Source: Aminobacterium sp. MB27-C1 (GTDB taxonomy: Bacteria > Synergistota > Synergistia > Synergistales > Aminobacteriaceae). Taken from it: a stretch of 64,000 nucleotides of DNA. Under the pieces are notes generated by a model. It did not search any database. It was not told where the DNA came from and worked only from the letters and a program-made list of their open reading frames with translations. Every line of letters begins with the position of its first letter. Positions within the stretch are counted from its first letter, which is position 1. The position numbers and the translations under genes are program-made. This document shows positions 35,499-44,977 of the stretch, one piece after another. Location of the stretch: assembly GCF_030908405.1 (NCBI RefSeq), contig NZ_CP133089.1, forward strand, positions 186,001 to 250,000, read 5' to 3'.

Positions 35499-35584
35499 AA
35501 AGAGGAAGGGGGTTCTATTCTTTATTAGGGGAATAACGCAGTAGGGTAGGCTTTTGTACACTATTTTTAAGGAGGATGTTTTTC

Positions 35585-36586
35585 GTGAAGATGATGAAAT
35601 TCGTTCGTACTATGATTCTTACAGCATTAGTGATGGTCATGTGTTCCTCCATGGCTTTTGCCGCAACCACATTGAAAATAGCGAATTATTTTCCTGTGGA
35701 TCATCCAGCCAATAAAGTACTTGCTGAAGTCTTTAAGCCTATGGTTGAAGCTAAAACCAATGGCTCTTTGCAGGTTCAGGTTTTCCCAAACAATCAGCTT
35801 GGTGCTGAGCAGGAGTTTGTAGAGGGAGTACAGCTCGGAACTATTGAAATGGCTCTTACAGGAAATCTTTGGGAAAATACTGTAGATCTTTTTAAGCTGC
35901 TTCAGCTTCCCTATATGTTTAATAGCTACGAACATGCAGACGCTGTCTTTAACGGCCCCATCGGAGAAAAAATTTATGAAAGCCTTAAGCCCCTCGGTGT
36001 AAAAATACTTGGTGCTTTCCCGAGAGGATTCAGAGTGATTTCTAATAACAAAAAGCCCATTAATTCCATCGAAGATTGTAAGGGCATCAAAATCAGAGTT
36101 TGGCAGGGTGAAGTTATTATTAAATTAATGCAGGGTTTTGGATTCAGCACTGTCGTTATGCCTATGAGTGAGGTCTTCACTGCTTTGCAGCAGGGTGTTG
36201 TTCATGGACAGGATAACCCTCTCATGACCTCCTATTATGCAGGTTGGTACGACGTTCAGAAATATGTTGCTATGACAAATCACATTTTTGGTTTCCAGTA
36301 TTTTGTAATTAACCAGAAAGTTTGGGATAAGCTCTCTGCAGAAGAGCAGGCTGCCGTTAATGAAGCAACAAAAGCTTCTATCGCAGAGATCACAAAACTG
36401 ACAAAAGCTGAAGAAAAGGATGTTTTACAGAAAACTATAGATAAAGGCCTCGAAGTAACATATCCTGACCTGAAGCCTTTTGTGGAAAGTGCACAGCCTA
36501 TTATCGACAGTTATGTTAAGAGTTGCCCAGAAGCAGCTCCCTTCATTGAGCAGATTCGAGAGGTAGGCAAACAGTTCGAAAAATAA
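35585..36586 (+). CDS. TRAP transporter solute-binding protein (DctP family), system 2
   Basis: 333 residues, signal peptide ~1-25 ('...CSSMAFAATTLK'). DctP motifs: 'IKIRVWQGE' with the carboxylate-binding Arg, and 'VHGQDNP'. A GTG at 35585 is chosen: AAGGAGG ends 9 nt upstream, while the ATG at 35576 directly abuts the RBS; ATG 35591 is also possible. Expected ligand is a sugar acid such as galactonate, given dgoD, kdgK and aldolase genes in the same operon (inference). Confidence 0.88.
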   Translation: MKMMKFVRTMILTALVMVMCSSMAFAATTLKIANYFPVDHPANKVLAEVFKPMVEAKTNGSLQVQVFPNNQLGAEQEFVEGVQLGTIEMALTGNLWENTVDLFKLLQLPYMFNSYEHADAVFNGPIGEKIYESLKPLGVKILGAFPRGFRVISNNKKPINSIEDCKGIKIRVWQGEVIIKLMQGFGFSTVVMPMSEVFTALQQGVVHGQDNPLMTSYYAGWYDVQKYVAMTNHIFGFQYFVINQKVWDKLSAEEQAAVNEATKASIAEITKLTKAEEKDVLQKTIDKGLEVTYPDLKPFVESAQPIIDSYVKSCPEAAPFIEQIREVGKQFEK

Positions 36587-36609
36587 GATGTAAATAAACG
36601 TCACTTTTC

Positions 36610-36648
36610 CCGGCAGAAAATAGGTGAGTTGCATATCTTTTCTGCCGG
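36610..36648 (+). other. intercistronic stem-loop after TRAP-2 binding-protein gene
   Basis: Perfect 11-bp stem CCGGCAGAAAA / TTTTCTGCCGG with a 17-nt loop, then AATTTTCT. Lies between dctP and dctQ. Confidence 0.75.
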
Positions 36649-36692
36649 AATTTTCTATTAGGGAGAATATGGCGAGAGGAGCTCGTTTTTAT

Positions 36693-37178
36693 ATGAAGAG
36701 TGTTATAAATGCCCTGTATCGCTTAATGTATCGCTTCGCAGATGGTATGGCGATCTTCATGCTTGGGGTCATGGTTTTTTCTGTTTTTACAAATGTCATT
36801 TTTCGCTTTTTTTATATGGCCTTCCCATGGGTGGATGAGGTGAGCCGTTTTGCTTTTGTATGGATGTCTTTCATGGCTATAGTTTCTGGACTCCGCATAG
36901 GTCTTCATCCTGCTTTTGATGTTCTTGTCACAAATACGCATGGTGTTGCGGGAAAGATTTTGCGAACGGCTATATCTGTTTGTATTGTTGTTTTCCTTGG
37001 CTTCTTGTTAAAGGGTGGAATTGATTATATTTCAAGAATCTACGTTCAGAAGACGTCTATTCTTGTTATTTCCGTAGCGTGGCAGTATTCTGCTGTTCCC
37101 ATTGCAACAGTGATGATGCTTTTAGAAATGGTTCGTCAGATTATGCGTATTTGGACTTCGAAAGTGGAGGAAGCCTGA
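36693..37178 (+). CDS. TRAP transporter small permease (DctQ family), system 2
   Basis: 161 residues, four hydrophobic segments, and the DctQ block 'WVDEVSRFAFVWMSFMA'. ATG at 36693 is preferred for the AGAGGAG upstream; ATG 36669 is an alternative. One base separates its stop from the dctM start. Confidence 0.87.
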   Translation: MKSVINALYRLMYRFADGMAIFMLGVMVFSVFTNVIFRFFYMAFPWVDEVSRFAFVWMSFMAIVSGLRIGLHPAFDVLVTNTHGVAGKILRTAISVCIVVFLGFLLKGGIDYISRIYVQKTSILVISVAWQYSAVPIATVMMLLEMVRQIMRIWTSKVEEA

Positions 37179-37179
37179 T

Positions 37180-38454
37180 ATGGTTGTATTGTTAGCTTTT
37201 CTTGGTTCGTTATTAGGATTTACTATTGTTGGTGTTCCCATTGGTTTTGGAATAGGACTTTCTGCGTTGGTACTTATGTTTGTAACGGGAACAGTTGAGC
37301 CTATGGTTCTCGCGCGCAGAATGATTACTGGAGTAGATGTGTACACCCTTTTGGCTATTCCTTTCTTTATGCTTGCAGGGGAGATTATGAACAAGGCTGG
37401 ATTAGTTCATGATATTTTGCTTTTTGCCAATGCCCTTGTTGGTCGAGTTAAAGGGGGCCTTGCCTATGTCAATGTTGTGGCAAGTATGCTTTTTGCTGGC
37501 ATAAGCGGTTCTGCTGTTGCCGATACTGCGGCTTTGGGATCTCTGGAAATTCCCATGATGGAAAAAGGCGGATATGACAGAAATTTTTCAACAGCCATTA
37601 CTGCTGCCTCTTCTGTCATAGGTCCTATTATTCCACCGAGTGTTCCCATGATTATTTTGGGATCTATAGCTCAAATTTCTATTGCAAAACTTTTTCTTGG
37701 TGGTGCCATTCCAGGACTTCTTATCGGTATTGCCCTTTTAACTGTTTCTTATTTTGTTGCCCGTAAAAATAATTACCCAGTAAGTGAAAAGGTAGGGTTC
37801 CGAGATTTCCTAAAAGTTTTCAGAAAGACCATATGGGCGTTGATTCTTCCCCTTATTATTTTAGGGGGGATTTTGGGGGGAATATTTACAGCAACGGAGG
37901 CGGGAGCTGTTGCCGTCGTTTATGCTGTTGTCGTATCATATTTCCAATACAACGTAAAATGGTCTGCTTATCCGGAAATATTGAAAAGAGCTTCTTTGAA
38001 TACTGGTGTCGTTATGTTGGTTTGTGCTTCAGCTATGGCTTTAACATGGTTTCTTGCTGTAGCGCAAGTTCCTCAACTTCTTACGAATATAATAATGAAT
38101 ATCACAGAAAACAAGTTGGCATTTTTGCTCATCCTTAACATCCTTCTCTTCCTTGTTGGCATGGTTATCGATTTAACACCTGCATTGTTCCTTCTTGTTC
38201 CTATCCTTTTGCCGGTGTGCAGAAGTTATGGAATTGACGATATTCACTTTGGTGTCATTATGGTTACTAATTTATGCGTAGGACTTATAACTCCTCCAGT
38301 CGGAACGGTTCTTTATGTAACAAACTCCATTTCAAAAGTATCTTTAGGAGCATTGGTGCGGTCTCTTCTCCCTATGTATATTGCCCTTTTTGCCGTTGTG
38401 TTGTTGGTGACGTATGTGCCTCAGATTGTTCTGTGGCTTCCCTCTCTGATGTAA
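37180..38454 (+). CDS. TRAP transporter large permease (DctM family), system 2
   Basis: 424 residues, about 12 hydrophobic segments; 'LLAIPFFMLAGEIMNKAG', 'FAGISGSAVADTAALGSLEIPMM', 'GPIIPPSVPMIILG' and 'NLCVGLITPPVGTVLYV' are DctM signatures. Cation-coupled uptake with DctQ and DctP. Confidence 0.92.
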   Translation: MVVLLAFLGSLLGFTIVGVPIGFGIGLSALVLMFVTGTVEPMVLARRMITGVDVYTLLAIPFFMLAGEIMNKAGLVHDILLFANALVGRVKGGLAYVNVVASMLFAGISGSAVADTAALGSLEIPMMEKGGYDRNFSTAITAASSVIGPIIPPSVPMIILGSIAQISIAKLFLGGAIPGLLIGIALLTVSYFVARKNNYPVSEKVGFRDFLKVFRKTIWALILPLIILGGILGGIFTATEAGAVAVVYAVVVSYFQYNVKWSAYPEILKRASLNTGVVMLVCASAMALTWFLAVAQVPQLLTNIIMNITENKLAFLLILNILLFLVGMVIDLTPALFLLVPILLPVCRSYGIDDIHFGVIMVTNLCVGLITPPVGTVLYVTNSISKVSLGALVRSLLPMYIALFAVVLLVTYVPQIVLWLPSLM

Positions 38455-38478
38455 GTGAGAGATAAAGGGGTGATGTAA

Positions 38479-39267
38479 ATGTCTGAAAAAAACAGGGTAC
38501 AGGTTCTTCAGAAAGCAATAGCCGTTTTAGAAGACCTATCAGATCGACGAGAACCAGTAGGATTGACAGAAGTAGCAAAAGCGACAGAGCTTTCTAAAAC
38601 CACAGCTTATCGCATTCTTTCAACTTTTGTAGAGAGTAATATCCTTATGAAGGATATTCATGGGCGCTACCAGATCGGGCCTGCTGTAGTGAAGTGGGCT
38701 GCGACTTATAACAGACGATCGGGATTGCTTGAAATGTCTCGTGATGTTTTAGAAATCATGAGGGACTATTCAGGGGAAACAATCCATCTTTTCGTTTTTG
38801 AAAATGGGAGAGCCTATTATCTCGAAAAACTTGAAAGTCCAAGTCCATTGGTTATGCGGTCTAAGGTTGGAGCGGAGCTTCCTCTGTATAGTACAGCAGG
38901 AGGAAAAGCTATTCTTTCAGCCTTACCTCTTGAGCGTATAGAATCGTATCTCAAAAAAACTGTTTTAATAGAGCGAACGACAAATACTATCACCGATCCT
39001 GAAGAGTTAATTCAGCAACTTAAAATATATAAAACACGTGGATATAGTGAAGAAAATCAGGAGAATGAAGAGGGAATTCGTTGTGTTGCGGTTCCTATTG
39101 TTGATAGTAATGGTTTCCCTCTGGGAGCAGTGAGTGTGTCTGCACCGGCATATCGTTTTGATGATAAAAAGGCCGTAGTTTTAGGCCGTAAACTGGCACA
39201 AGAGACAGCGAAAATATCTCTTCGTATCAATCGGCGTCATTTAGAAACTATTAAGGAGGGATTCTAA
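38479..39267 (+). CDS. IclR-family transcriptional regulator
   Basis: 262 residues: winged HTH ~8-70 ('VGLTEVAKATELSKTTAYRILSTF') and effector domain ~80-255 ('LPLYSTAGGKAILSALP', 'EGIRCVAVPIVD'). Overlaps the aldolase gene by one base (TAATG). Likely controls the sugar-acid operon in which it is embedded; the family often binds keto-deoxy sugar acids (known for KdgR). Confidence 0.88.
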   Translation: MSEKNRVQVLQKAIAVLEDLSDRREPVGLTEVAKATELSKTTAYRILSTFVESNILMKDIHGRYQIGPAVVKWAATYNRRSGLLEMSRDVLEIMRDYSGETIHLFVFENGRAYYLEKLESPSPLVMRSKVGAELPLYSTAGGKAILSALPLERIESYLKKTVLIERTTNTITDPEELIQQLKIYKTRGYSEENQENEEGIRCVAVPIVDSNGFPLGAVSVSAPAYRFDDKKAVVLGRKLAQETAKISLRINRRHLETIKEGF

Positions 39268-39929
39268 TGACATGTATTAAAAAGTATGAGGTCCTTTCGG
39301 CAGTAGAGGAACAGGGAATAGTAGGAATTATACGCACAGAAAATATAGAAAAAGGCATCGCAATGGCTGATGCCATGTTTGATGGAGGATTAAAGGTCGT
39401 TGAAGTTTCTATGACCTTTCAGGGCGCTTTGGATATAATGCGCACGACAGCTGAACGACATAAAGGAAAAGATCGCTTTGTGGGGGCAGGAACTGTTGTA
39501 GACGAGGCGACTGCCAGAATGTGCATTGTTAGCGGGTCTGAGTTTGTTGTTTCTCAAAGCCTTCACGATGATGTTGTTCGGACATGTAATAGATATGGTT
39601 TGCCTTGTATGCCTGGCATTGGAACGGTTTCAGAATTAATGCATGCCATGGAGCTTGGTGTAGATGTTGTCAAGGCTTTCCCTGGAAGTGTCTTGGGGCC
39701 ACAGTTCATTAAGGCTGTTCACGGCCCGGTTCCTTATGCCAATATTATGCCAGTGGGAGGCGTGTCTCTCGATAATATGAAAGATTGGTTTAAGGCCGGA
39801 GCATTTGCTGTCGGGTTGGGAAGTGCTTTGACTAAACCCTCTGGAACTGATGGCGGTTACGATGCTGTACGAGAGACTACCGAAAAAGTTTTAGAGGAAA
39901 TAGCTAGGATCAGAGCGAGTTTAAAGTAA
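39267..39929 (+). CDS. KDPG/KHG aldolase family protein
   Basis: 220 residues, class-I aldolase TIM barrel. Catalytic Glu46 ('VVEVSMTF') and Schiff-base Lys136 ('VVKAFPGS') are in place, as is 'GAGTVVDEATA'. Cleaves 2-keto-3-deoxy-6-phosphogluconate or -galactonate to pyruvate and glyceraldehyde-3-phosphate. Precedes the matching kinase, so the phosphorylated intermediate is the expected substrate. Good RBS (AAGGAGG). Confidence 0.88.
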   Translation: MTCIKKYEVLSAVEEQGIVGIIRTENIEKGIAMADAMFDGGLKVVEVSMTFQGALDIMRTTAERHKGKDRFVGAGTVVDEATARMCIVSGSEFVVSQSLHDDVVRTCNRYGLPCMPGIGTVSELMHAMELGVDVVKAFPGSVLGPQFIKAVHGPVPYANIMPVGGVSLDNMKDWFKAGAFAVGLGSALTKPSGTDGGYDAVRETTEKVLEEIARIRASLK

Positions 39930-39947
39930 GAGGAAGGGTGAGTTTTT

Positions 39948-40976
39948 ATGGCTAAGTTTGTTACTTTTGGGGAAATAATGATGAGGTTAACGCCTCCTGA
40001 TCATGAAAAAATTCTGCAGACACCTAAGTTCGTAGCAACTTTTGGAGGCGCAGAGGCCAATGTTGCTGTCGCTTTATCCAACTATGGTGAGGATGCTGCC
40101 TTTGTAACAGCTGTTCCAGATAACCCCATCGGAGAGGGCGTTATTCACGAACTACGTGGCTTTGGTGTAGAGACTTGCTTTATTCGTAAAAGCGGAGATC
40201 GCCTTGGAATATATTTCACAGAAACTGGCTCGTGTATGCGTCCCTCAAAAGTTATTTATGACCGAGCGCACTCTGCTATCGCAGAAGTAAAACCTGGCGA
40301 TTTTAATTGGGACACTATTCTGGAAGGAACCAAGTGGTTCCACGTAACAGGTATTACTCCTGCTATTGCTGAAGGAACAGCCGATGTGACCCTTGAGGCA
40401 CTCAAAAAATGTAAGGAGAAGGGGATTACAGTTTCTTGCGATTTGAATTATCGTAAAAAGCTGTGGAAATGGGGCAAGAAGCCTATAGAAGTTATGCCTG
40501 AACTCATGAAGTATGTAGATGTAGTAATTGCCAACGAAGAAGATTGCCAGAAGTGTTTAGGCATAGAGGCAGACGTAGATGTAACTTCCGGATCCCTTGA
40601 TGTCGATAAATATAGAGTTCTAAGTCAGAAAATGTTGCAGCAGTTTCCCAGCGTTAAATATCTTGCCGTAAGCTTGCGCGAGAGCGTTAGTGCTGATTGG
40701 AATAACTGGTCAGCTATCTTGGCTGAGCCAGGAGAAGTGCATGTGAGTAAAAAGTATGAAATTCGCCATATCGTAGATCGTATAGGCGGAGGAGATTCCT
40801 TTGGCTCAGGCCTGATTTACGGGCTCAATCACTTTGAGACTCCACAAGAAGCGCTGGAGTTTGCAGTAGCAGCTTCGGCATTGAAACATACTATTTATGG
40901 AGATTTCAACAGAGTATCAGTACAGGATGTTATGACGCTTGCTGGGGGAGATGCCAGCGGGCGAGTTCAACGTTAA
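39948..40976 (+). CDS. PfkB-family 2-keto-3-deoxygluconate/galactonate kinase
   Basis: 342 residues, ribokinase fold. N-terminal 'FGEIMMRLTPP' and 'FGGAEANVAVALSNYGEDAAFV' substrate block, C-terminal 'IGGGDSFGSGLIYGL' with the catalytic Asp. Typical KdgK length and order of motifs. Phosphorylates the 2-keto-3-deoxy acid made by the dehydratases for cleavage by the aldolase encoded just upstream. Confidence 0.87.
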   Translation: MAKFVTFGEIMMRLTPPDHEKILQTPKFVATFGGAEANVAVALSNYGEDAAFVTAVPDNPIGEGVIHELRGFGVETCFIRKSGDRLGIYFTETGSCMRPSKVIYDRAHSAIAEVKPGDFNWDTILEGTKWFHVTGITPAIAEGTADVTLEALKKCKEKGITVSCDLNYRKKLWKWGKKPIEVMPELMKYVDVVIANEEDCQKCLGIEADVDVTSGSLDVDKYRVLSQKMLQQFPSVKYLAVSLRESVSADWNNWSAILAEPGEVHVSKKYEIRHIVDRIGGGDSFGSGLIYGLNHFETPQEALEFAVAASALKHTIYGDFNRVSVQDVMTLAGGDASGRVQR

Positions 40977-40991
40977 TAAACGGAGAGAATA

Positions 40992-42143
40992 ATGAGTAAA
41001 ATCGCACGCCTTGAACTGTTCAAAGTTCCACCACGTTGGCTCTTTTTGAAGATTACCACAGATGATGGTGTTGTTGGCTGGGGAGAACCTGTCGTAGAAG
41101 GTCGAGCCTCAACAGTGGCTGCAGCCGTTCGGGAGATGGAAGAATATCTTGTGGGGCGGGATCCTACGGAAATAGAAGACCTCTGGCAAGTGCTCTATCG
41201 GGGAGGGTTTTATAGAGGTGGGCCTGTTCTTATGAGTGCTATTTCTGGAATAGAACAAGCACTATGGGATATTACCGGAAAAATATATGGGCTGCCCGTC
41301 TATAAAATGTTAGGTGGTGCTGTGCGCCAAAAAATTCGTGTCTATTCATGGATTGGCGGAGACAGACCATCAGATGTGGCAGCTGAGGCCCGGGAAAAGT
41401 ATCAGGCAGGAATGACAGCCATAAAAATGAACGCGACAGAAGAGATGGGCTGGATAGATTCTTATAAAAAGGTAGACGATGTTCTGGCTAGAGTTCAGGC
41501 TATACGAGACGTTCTTGGCGAGAAAATCGACATAGCTCTTGATTTTCACGGTCGTGTTCACAAGGCTATGGCCAGAATATTAATGAAAGAGCTTGAGCCT
41601 TATCGACTTATGTTTGTGGAAGAGCCGGTACTTATAGAGAATAGAGAGGCATTTTTGGAATTACGTCGCCATGCAACGATGCCTATTGCTACGGGAGAGA
41701 GAAATTTTGGGCGATGGGATTTTAAAACTCTTATAACAGATGGAGCAGTGGATATTATACAACCTGATTTAAGCCATGCTGGCGGAATCTGGGAAGTCCG
41801 TAAGATTGCTGCAATGGCAGAGGCGTATGATGTTGCTCTGGCTCCTCATTGTCCGTTGGGCCCCATTGCATTGGCAGCGTGCTTACAAGTGGATTTCTGC
41901 ACGCCGAATGCTGTTATTCAGGAACAGAGCTTAAGCATTCATTATAATGTGGGAGCTGATTTGCTCGATTATCTTGAAAACCCAGCTCTCTTTGAGTATG
42001 AGAATGGATATGTAAAACTTCTTACGGCTCCAGGTTTGGGAATAGAGATTAACGAAGATGTTGTTCGAAAACGAGCTGACGAGGCTCTCGCTTGGAAAAA
42101 TCCGATCTGGAGACTTGAAGACGGTACTATTGCCGAATGGTAA
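40992..42143 (+). CDS. dgoD: D-galactonate dehydratase (enolase superfamily)
   Basis: 383 residues, closely following DgoD along its whole length: 'PPRWLFLKI', '[13 protein letters not shown]', 'YSWIGGDRP', '[13 protein letters not shown]' (metal Asp and base His), 'FVEEPV', '[13 protein letters not shown]', '[10 protein letters not shown]', '[16 protein letters not shown]' (acid His), '[10 protein letters not shown]'. Dehydrates D-galactonate to 2-keto-3-deoxygalactonate. With kinase and aldolase it forms a De Ley-Doudoroff branch. Last gene of the operon. Confidence 0.92.
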   Translation: MSKIARLELFKVPPRWLFLKITTDDGVVGWGEPVVEGRASTVAAAVREMEEYLVGRDPTEIEDLWQVLYRGGFYRGGPVLMSAISGIEQALWDITGKIYGLPVYKMLGGAVRQKIRVYSWIGGDRPSDVAAEAREKYQAGMTAIKMNATEEMGWIDSYKKVDDVLARVQAIRDVLGEKIDIALDFHGRVHKAMARILMKELEPYRLMFVEEPVLIENREAFLELRRHATMPIATGERNFGRWDFKTLITDGAVDIIQPDLSHAGGIWEVRKIAAMAEAYDVALAPHCPLGPIALAACLQVDFCTPNAVIQEQSLSIHYNVGADLLDYLENPALFEYENGYVKLLTAPGLGIEINEDVVRKRADEALAWKNPIWRLEDGTIAEW

Positions 42144-42170
42144 ATTTATATTAACTATGTTGTATTTGCA

Positions 42171-42201
42171 GAGCGAGGCACCCATTTGAGGCACCTCGCT
42201 C
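42171..42201. terminator. bidirectional terminator
   Basis: Stem GAGCGAGG / CCTCGCTC, extendable with CACC/GGCA pairs, followed by TTTTCTCTTTT on the plus strand, between convergent dgoD and metQ. Confidence 0.8.
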
Positions 42202-42210
42202 TTTTCTCTT

Positions 42211-43011
42211 TTAGAAAGTTGGAACGACTCCGCCATTGTATTTTGAAAGAATAAATTCAGCGACTTTTTCCGAGCGTAGATATTTGATAAGAACCTCAAA
42301 TTTTTTATCATTTTTGTGATCTTCCCGTACAGCTACTATATTAACGTAAGGAGATTCGCTCCCCTCTATTAGAAGTGCGTCTTTTGTCGGATTGAGACCG
42401 GCCTCCAGAGCATAATTACCATTAATGATAGCTCCATCTACGTCAGGAAGAACTCGTGGAAGCTGTGCTGCCTCTATGGCTTTGAAACGAAGTTTCTTGC
42501 TGTTTTCAACAATGTCGAGTTCAGTAGCTTCTAAGCCTGCTTTATCAGAGAGCTTAATAAGCCCGTGTGACTGAAGAAGCAGCAATGCTCTCCCCCCGTT
42601 TACGCTGTCGCTGGGTATGGCGATAAGTGCTTTTTCTTTAAGATTTTCAATAGCTTTTATTTTTTCTGAATAGAGCCCTAAGGGTTCTACGTGTACTGCC
42701 CCAATTGAAGCCAGTTTAGTTCCATGAGAGGCATTAAAACTTTCGAGATAAGGTAGATGCTGATAAAAGTTAGCGTCGATCTCTCCGTCATCAAGAGCGA
42801 GGTTGGGCTTTACATAATCAGTAAATTCGATGATTTCAAGCTTTATCCCTTCTTTTGCAATATCATCTTTAATAACATTCAATATTTCCGCATGGGGAAG
42901 GGGTGTTGCTCCGATTTTAATAACTTCCTCTGCAGATACGGCTGTAGGTGCGAGAGTTACGCATAAAGAAAAGAGTACTGTTAAAAGAAGAATACCAATA
43001 TGTTTTTTCAC
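42211..43011 (-). CDS. metQ: methionine ABC transporter substrate-binding protein MetQ
   Basis: 266 residues, NlpA family: 'IKIGATPLPHAEILN', 'EIIEFTDYVKPNLALDDGEIDANFYQHLPYLESF' and 'NGNYALEAGLNP' are diagnostic. The signal peptide ends '...APTAVSAEE'. The single Cys in the signal region is in FSLC, not a proper lipobox, so it may be a soluble periplasmic form. GTG at 43011 chosen because GGAGG is 9 nt upstream; the upstream ATG overlaps that RBS. Confidence 0.92.
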   Translation of the reverse strand: MKKHIGILLLTVLFSLCVTLAPTAVSAEEVIKIGATPLPHAEILNVIKDDIAKEGIKLEIIEFTDYVKPNLALDDGEIDANFYQHLPYLESFNASHGTKLASIGAVHVEPLGLYSEKIKAIENLKEKALIAIPSDSVNGGRALLLLQSHGLIKLSDKAGLEATELDIVENSKKLRFKAIEAAQLPRVLPDVDGAIINGNYALEAGLNPTKDALLIEGSESPYVNIVAVREDHKNDKKFEVLIKYLRSEKVAEFILSKYNGGVVPTF

Positions 43012-43070
43012 GTTCCATTCCTCCATTTTGTATGTTGTTATAAAATTTTTTGCGCGCGCAGTTTGCTGAT

Positions 43071-43733
43071 CTAGCGATGACGGGCTACATGTTGGGCTAT
43101 TTTATTGCCTGCTCCCTGAATCACTTGAACCAGCAGAATAATTACTATGACAGCTGCCACAAGTACATCTGTTTGAAAGCGGTGGAATCCGTAACGAATG
43201 GCCAGATCGCCCAGCCCGCCGCCTCCAATAGCACCAGCCATGGCCGAATAGCCGATGATATTGATAATAGTAAGAGTTTCTCCCAGTATGAGAGAGGGAA
43301 GAGCTTCGGGTATCATAACTTTTAAAATAATATCCTTAGGATGAGTCCCCATAGAAACCGCTGCTTCTACAAGTCCTTTTTCAACTTCTTTTAGAGAGCT
43401 TTCCACAACTCGTCCAACAAAAGGCGCAGCTCCTATTGAAAGAGGAACAATAGATGCTGTTGTTCCAATGGTGGTTCCCACAATAATTCGAGAGAGTGGA
43501 AAGAGAACAATCATAAGAATAATGAATGGGAATGAACGACATATGTTTACGATGCTGTCGAGGGTGCGATAAATAGTTTCATTCTCTAATAATCCTCCTT
43601 TTTCGGTGACAACAAGGGCTACCCCTAAGGGGAAACCTAATAGAGTGGCAAAAAGAGTAGAGAAGAGAACCATGTAAATTGTTTCTAATGTTGGAGAAGC
43701 AATAAGGTGTGTAAGAGCTAAAATTTTATCCAT
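43071..43733 (-). CDS. metI: methionine ABC transporter permease MetI
   Basis: 220 residues, five hydrophobic segments; 'VMIPEALPSLILGETLTIINIIGYSAMAGAIGGGGLGDLAIRYG' region is the MetI signature. Start ATG 43733 overlaps the end of metN (ATGGATAA). Confidence 0.93.
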   Translation of the reverse strand: MDKILALTHLIASPTLETIYMVLFSTLFATLLGFPLGVALVVTEKGGLLENETIYRTLDSIVNICRSFPFIILMIVLFPLSRIIVGTTIGTTASIVPLSIGAAPFVGRVVESSLKEVEKGLVEAAVSMGTHPKDIILKVMIPEALPSLILGETLTIINIIGYSAMAGAIGGGGLGDLAIRYGFHRFQTDVLVAAVIVIILLVQVIQGAGNKIAQHVARHR

Positions 43734-44748
43734 TCCAAACCACATCCACTTCTACACTTTTAGATTGAATGAAAGAGAGTGCGTTGTTAATTTCAGAGGG
43801 GGTTCCTGAAAGCTGAACAGTAAGATTTCCAATTCTGCTGCTATGCAGATGATCAATCTCTCCCGATAAAATATTGATTTCAACGCCGCTTTGTTTTATG
43901 GCTTGAGAGATAACGGGGTGATTTGCCGTCTCTCCATTGAAAGAGAAGGTCAAGACCGGTTTCCCAGCTTCATGAGGAAGTTTTTCATGATCGTATGTTG
44001 TGCGCGGAAGGTGACTTAAAAATTCCCGGGCAGTTTTAGACTGCGGCTTCATAAAGACATCTTTTACCGTTCCTAATTCCACAACTTCTCCCTGTTCTAA
44101 TACGGCGACCCTATGGCAAATTTGACGAATGACGCCCATTTCGTGAGTAACGAGAACAATAGTTATGCCGAGCTTACGATTAATTTCATCAAGAAGGCTG
44201 AGTATGGATTGAGTCGTTTTGGGATCAAGAGCACTTGTTGCTTCATCGCAGAGTAAAACACTTGGATTGTTTGCTAATGCTCTGGCAATACCAACCCGTT
44301 GCTTTTGTCCCCCGCTGAGTTGCGATGGGTAGCTTTCTGCCTTGTCTGAAAGGTCAACAATGTCAAGCATTTCAGTTACTCTTTTAGAGATAGCATCAGA
44401 AGACCATTTTTCTATTTCAAGTGGAAATGCTACATTTTGAGAAACTGTACGTGATGTAAGCAAGTTGAAATGCTGAAAAATCATTCCTACATGACGTCGA
44501 AGTTTGCGGAGTTCAGGGGTTGAAAGACATGTAATATCAGTGCCTTCTATGAAGATATTTCCCGAACTGGGCTCTTCAAGTCTGTTAAGTGTGCGAAGTA
44601 ATGTTGATTTTCCTGCCCCACTTAAACCGATAATGCCGAATATTTCTCCTTTTTGAATAGTGAGAGTTATATTGCGTAAAGCTTCAAAATCTCCTCTTTC
44701 AGAGCTATACGTCTTGTGTAGATTTTGGATGTTAATCAATAGATTCAT
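43726..44748 (-). CDS. metN: methionine ABC transporter ATP-binding protein MetN
   Basis: 340 residues: ABC domain (Walker A 'GLSGAGKSTLLR', signature 'LSGGQKQRVGIARA', Walker B 'VLLCDEATSALDP') plus C-terminal NIL ligand-sensing domain (~260-340), which gives trans-inhibition by methionine in characterised MetN. ATG at 44748 is close to AGGAG; the TTG at 44739, 9 nt from it, is also possible. Longer frames run through the attenuator and are rejected. Confidence 0.93.
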   Translation of the reverse strand: MNLLINIQNLHKTYSSERGDFEALRNITLTIQKGEIFGIIGLSGAGKSTLLRTLNRLEEPSSGNIFIEGTDITCLSTPELRKLRRHVGMIFQHFNLLTSRTVSQNVAFPLEIEKWSSDAISKRVTEMLDIVDLSDKAESYPSQLSGGQKQRVGIARALANNPSVLLCDEATSALDPKTTQSILSLLDEINRKLGITIVLVTHEMGVIRQICHRVAVLEQGEVVELGTVKDVFMKPQSKTAREFLSHLPRTTYDHEKLPHEAGKPVLTFSFNGETANHPVISQAIKQSGVEINILSGEIDHLHSSRIGNLTVQLSGTPSEINNALSFIQSKSVEVDVVWNG

Positions 44749-44775
44749 CTCCTGTAATAATAGCGATAAAAGCAT

Positions 44776-44810
44776 AAAAAAAACCGGAGCCTTCAATAAG
44801 AAGGCCCCGG
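44776..44810 (-). terminator. attenuator terminator upstream of metNIQ
   Basis: On the minus strand CCGGGGCCTTC / GAAGGCTCCGG (one G-U pair) with a 5-nt loop is followed by TTTTTTTT, 35 nt after the leader-peptide stop and ~30 nt before metN. Confidence 0.9.
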
Positions 44811-44834
44811 CCTGAAAGTCAATCGACAGCAGCA

Positions 44835-44930
44835 CTAAACTGCGTCGACCACGTCAGGAGGGCCGCCGCACATGCACATCATCATGCTATTCAAAACTGT
44901 TGCCGCTGCTGCTCTATTTTTTGCGTGCAT
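44835..44930 (-). CDS. Met/Cys leader peptide for transcription attenuation of metNIQ
   Basis: 31-codon ORF with an excellent RBS (AAGGAGG, 7 nt before ATG) and its own promoter upstream. Residues 15-23 read SMMMCMCGG: four Met and two Cys in six codons. The stop is followed by an inverted repeat (TCGAC-GCAG / CTGC-TGTCGA) and then the terminator. The leader GGCCC (44860-44864) can pair with GGGCC in the terminator's 5' arm, giving a competing structure. This is the layout of ribosome-mediated attenuation: scarce charged tRNA-Met or tRNA-Cys would stall the ribosome and favour read-through. Regulation is inferred; the ORF, codons and hairpins are seen. Confidence 0.85.
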   Translation of the reverse strand: MHAKNRAAAATVLNSMMMCMCGGPPDVVDAV

Positions 44931-44977
44931 GCTGGTTCCTCCTTGCTCTTAATATGGTGGTGCGCAGATTGTGGCAT

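Noticed and set aside
44749-44835. N-terminal extension of MetN up to 44835
   Set aside because: It would be translated from the attenuator terminator sequence; the ATG/TTG after AGGAG at 44739-44748 is the sensible start.
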